From Candidatus Roizmanbacteria bacterium (GTDB lineage Bacteria; Patescibacteriota; Microgenomatia; UBA1406): DNA of 6,841 nt. The stretch covers positions 1 through 6,841 of the forward strand of contig JANLHK010000057.1 in assembly GCA_024653645.1 (NCBI GenBank), read 5' to 3'. Below the pieces are notes generated by a model. That model saw only the letters and a list, made by a program, of their open reading frames with translations, searched no databases and was not told where the DNA came from. Both the position numbers and the translations under genes were made by a program. How positions within the stretch are numbered: the first letter of the stretch is position 1; each line of letters starts with the position of its first letter. Positions 5,415 to 6,841 of the stretch are shown here, piece by piece.

Positions 5415-6379
5415 GTACTGATCAACTGCGCCCACTGTCATTGAAAGATTACATTGGTCAGGGCAATGCAAAAAAAAGCTTGGATTTGTTTCTGCAGGCG
5501 GCAAAAAAACGAAAAGAAAACGCCGACCATTTACTCCTGTATGGCCCTCCCGGTATTGGTAAAACGACGCTTGCCCACATTGTCGCCCATGAGTTAGGCG
5601 GCAATATTCGCCTTACTTCCGGTCCGGCGCTTGAACGGGCAGGGGATTTAGCTGCCATACTGACTAATCTTAAAAACGGTGACATACTGTTTATCGATGA
5701 AATACACCGTATGCCCAAAGCAGTGGAGGAGGCACTCTATCCCGTACTGGAAGAATTCCATCTCGATATTGTAGTAGGGAAAGGGCCGGCGGCACGTACC
5801 GTGCGTCTTCCCATTCCGCACATCACCATTGTCGGGGCAACCACACGCGTCGCCCTGCTTTCTGCTCCGCTGCGCGATCGGTTCGGTATGATCCTGCGAC
5901 TTGAGTACTATACTGAGGAAGAAATTGCCCATATCGTCACCCATAATGCCGTAAAGCTTGAGCTACCGCTGGAGCCTGATGCGGCACGTGAGATAGCCTA
6001 TCGCTCGCGCAAAACACCCCGCATCGCCAACCGTATACTGCGACGGGCCCGTGATCTGCTTGAAACCAGTGAACATAAAAAAATACACAAAGAACTGGTT
6101 GATGAGTTGTTTTCTATTCTTGAACTTGATAAATTTGGCTTGTTTTCACAGGACATCAGTTATTTAAAAACGTTGGTTGATAAATTTGATGGCGGGCCGG
6201 TCGGCATTGAAACCATGGCCAGCGCGCTGTCAGAAGATACCAAAACATTAGAGGAAGTTATTGAACCGTATTTACTGCAGCTGGGATTTATTAAACGCAC
6301 ACCAAAAGGACGGGTGGCGACAAAAAAAACATACGAACATCTTAATACCGTAATGCCGCTAGAAAATACGTTGCTATAA
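5411..6379 (+). CDS. ruvB: Holliday junction branch-migration helicase RuvB
   Basis: AAA+ motor ATPase; hexameric rings pump duplex DNA through the RuvA-held junction. From the ATG at 5411 it has 322 residues, slightly short because the N-terminal extension before LRPLSLKDYIGQ is minimal. Walker A GPPGIGKT (45-52), Walker B LFIDEIHR (93-100), sensor 1 VGATTR (141-146), arginine-finger motif PLRDRFG (153-159) and sensor 2 region SRKTPRIANR (199-208) are all intact. The C-terminal winged helix at about 245-315 holds FDGGPVGIETMA and the RTPKGRVATKKTYEHL signature. The start at 5411 gives an ATGA overlap with ruvA and is preferred to an in-frame ATG at 5387, which would add eight residues not typical of the family. 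The next gene follows after 21 bp. Confidence 0.98.
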   Translation: MSTDQLRPLSLKDYIGQGNAKKSLDLFLQAAKKRKENADHLLLYGPPGIGKTTLAHIVAHELGGNIRLTSGPALERAGDLAAILTNLKNGDILFIDEIHRMPKAVEEALYPVLEEFHLDIVVGKGPAARTVRLPIPHITIVGATTRVALLSAPLRDRFGMILRLEYYTEEEIAHIVTHNAVKLELPLEPDAAREIAYRSRKTPRIANRILRRARDLLETSEHKKIHKELVDELFSILELDKFGLFSQDISYLKTLVDKFDGGPVGIETMASALSEDTKTLEEVIEPYLLQLGFIKRTPKGRVATKKTYEHLNTVMPLENTLL

Positions 6380-6400
6380 CAGGAATATACGGAAACGAAT

Positions 6401-6841
6401 ATGAAACGAAGGGTCATTATCATAGGAAGCGGCATAGGAGGATTAGCCTGCGCGTGTTTACTCGCTCAGCGCGGTTATGAGGTGGATGTATTCGAAAAGA
6501 ATAAGGTCATCGGGGGACGGGCTGAAACGCTGATAATTCCTCACGCATTTTCTGAGGCTTTTCACCTATTTTTCACGCACCTGAATGTGCCAATAGAAAA
6601 GTATATCAATCTTAAGCCGATCGATCTATCCTATTCTGACAATCCTTTTTATAATCCCTACCGGTTTTCGTATATCTATAACAACTACGATTCGCCGTGG
6701 GATTTGCGCAAACCATCCATAGCAATTGCCGTACTGACTGAGCTACTATTTCCGAAAAAAAGCACAACCGCCTATAGGGTAGACAAACTGCTCCCGTCAC
6801 TTATTACCCTAGCAAAAAAATATGGCGTATTGATTCGTACC
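6401..6841 (+). CDS. CrtI-like FAD-dependent oxidoreductase (phytoene desaturase/amine oxidase superfamily), C-terminus cut by window edge
   Basis: Probable flavoprotein oxidoreductase; 147 codons are visible and the frame is open at the right edge. The N-terminus is a clear FAD-binding Rossmann unit: VIIIGSGIGGLACA with the GxGxxG at 9-14, the ribose-binding acid at Glu32 in VFEKN, and the GGRA motif at 38-41. This combination is typical of carotenoid desaturases and related proteins (CrtI, CrtN, CrtO). After GGRA the protein is unusual: the FDTGPS-type motif normally found about 12-20 residues later is missing, and the text goes straight to a region like FxxFFxxL (AFHLFFTHLN). Residues around 129-147 (DKLLPSLITLAKKYGVLIRT) resemble a segment that lies much further along in typical CrtI proteins. 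The substrate cannot be assigned. A GGAA at 6391-6394, six bases before the ATG, is a weak ribosome binding site. It may be co-transcribed with ruvB. Confidence 0.78.
   Translation, partial: MKRRVIIIGSGIGGLACACLLAQRGYEVDVFEKNKVIGGRAETLIIPHAFSEAFHLFFTHLNVPIEKYINLKPIDLSYSDNPFYNPYRFSYIYNNYDSPWDLRKPSIAIAVLTELLFPKKSTTAYRVDKLLPSLITLAKKYGVLIRT

Noticed and set aside
5470..5477. Run of eight A early in ruvB as a programmed slippage site
   Set aside because: The zero frame is intact through all RuvB motifs, and such runs are common in Lys codons; nothing suggests a second product.
4327..6800. Minus-strand open frames opposite ruvC, ruvA, ruvB and the oxidoreductase
   Set aside because: Antisense shadows; no motifs, no ribosome binding sites, and the plus-strand genes are complete and well conserved.

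Overview
The window reads as a stretch of ordinary bacterial chromosome, gene-dense with very short spacers. It carries two divergent gene blocks that meet in a 58-bp spacer at 4266-4323. All reading frames use the standard code: TGA closes ruvA and no TGA appears inside a gene. Base composition looks intermediate, roughly mid-40s % GC by eye. Compact genes, a Lys/Ser/Thr-rich tail on a small membrane-anchored SurA-like protein, and an almost complete lack of Shine-Dalgarno motifs suggest a Candidate Phyla Radiation (Patescibacteria) genome. That placement is inference; no rRNA or other marker here settles it.

Leftward block (minus strand, in transcription order): a membrane-anchored SurA-N-like foldase without a prolyl isomerase domain (4265-3588); the ribosome-associated GTPase TypA/BipA (3517-1685); an OmpR/PhoB-type response regulator (1630-953); and its partner histidine kinase (945 to the left edge, cut off within its ATPase domain). 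The kinase is open at the window edge but clearly real.

Rightward block (plus strand): ruvC (4324-4827), ruvA (4842-5414) and ruvB (5411-6379), the complete Holliday-junction branch-migration and resolution machine, with ruvA and ruvB sharing an ATGA stop/start. A CrtI-like FAD oxidoreductase follows at 6401 and runs off the right edge.

The most interesting signals are regulatory. Several genes have a good -10 hexamer ending only 6-11 bases before the ATG and no usable Shine-Dalgarno, which predicts leaderless or near-leaderless mRNAs. Upstream of the response regulator an 11-bp-spaced direct repeat (CTTCAG-N5-CTTCAG) sits 9 bp ahead of the -10, the geometry expected of a site bound by an OmpR/PhoB-family activator, so autoregulation is likely. 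I saw no mobile element, CRISPR array, RNA gene or convincing rho-independent terminator, and no clear sign of a novel multi-gene system.
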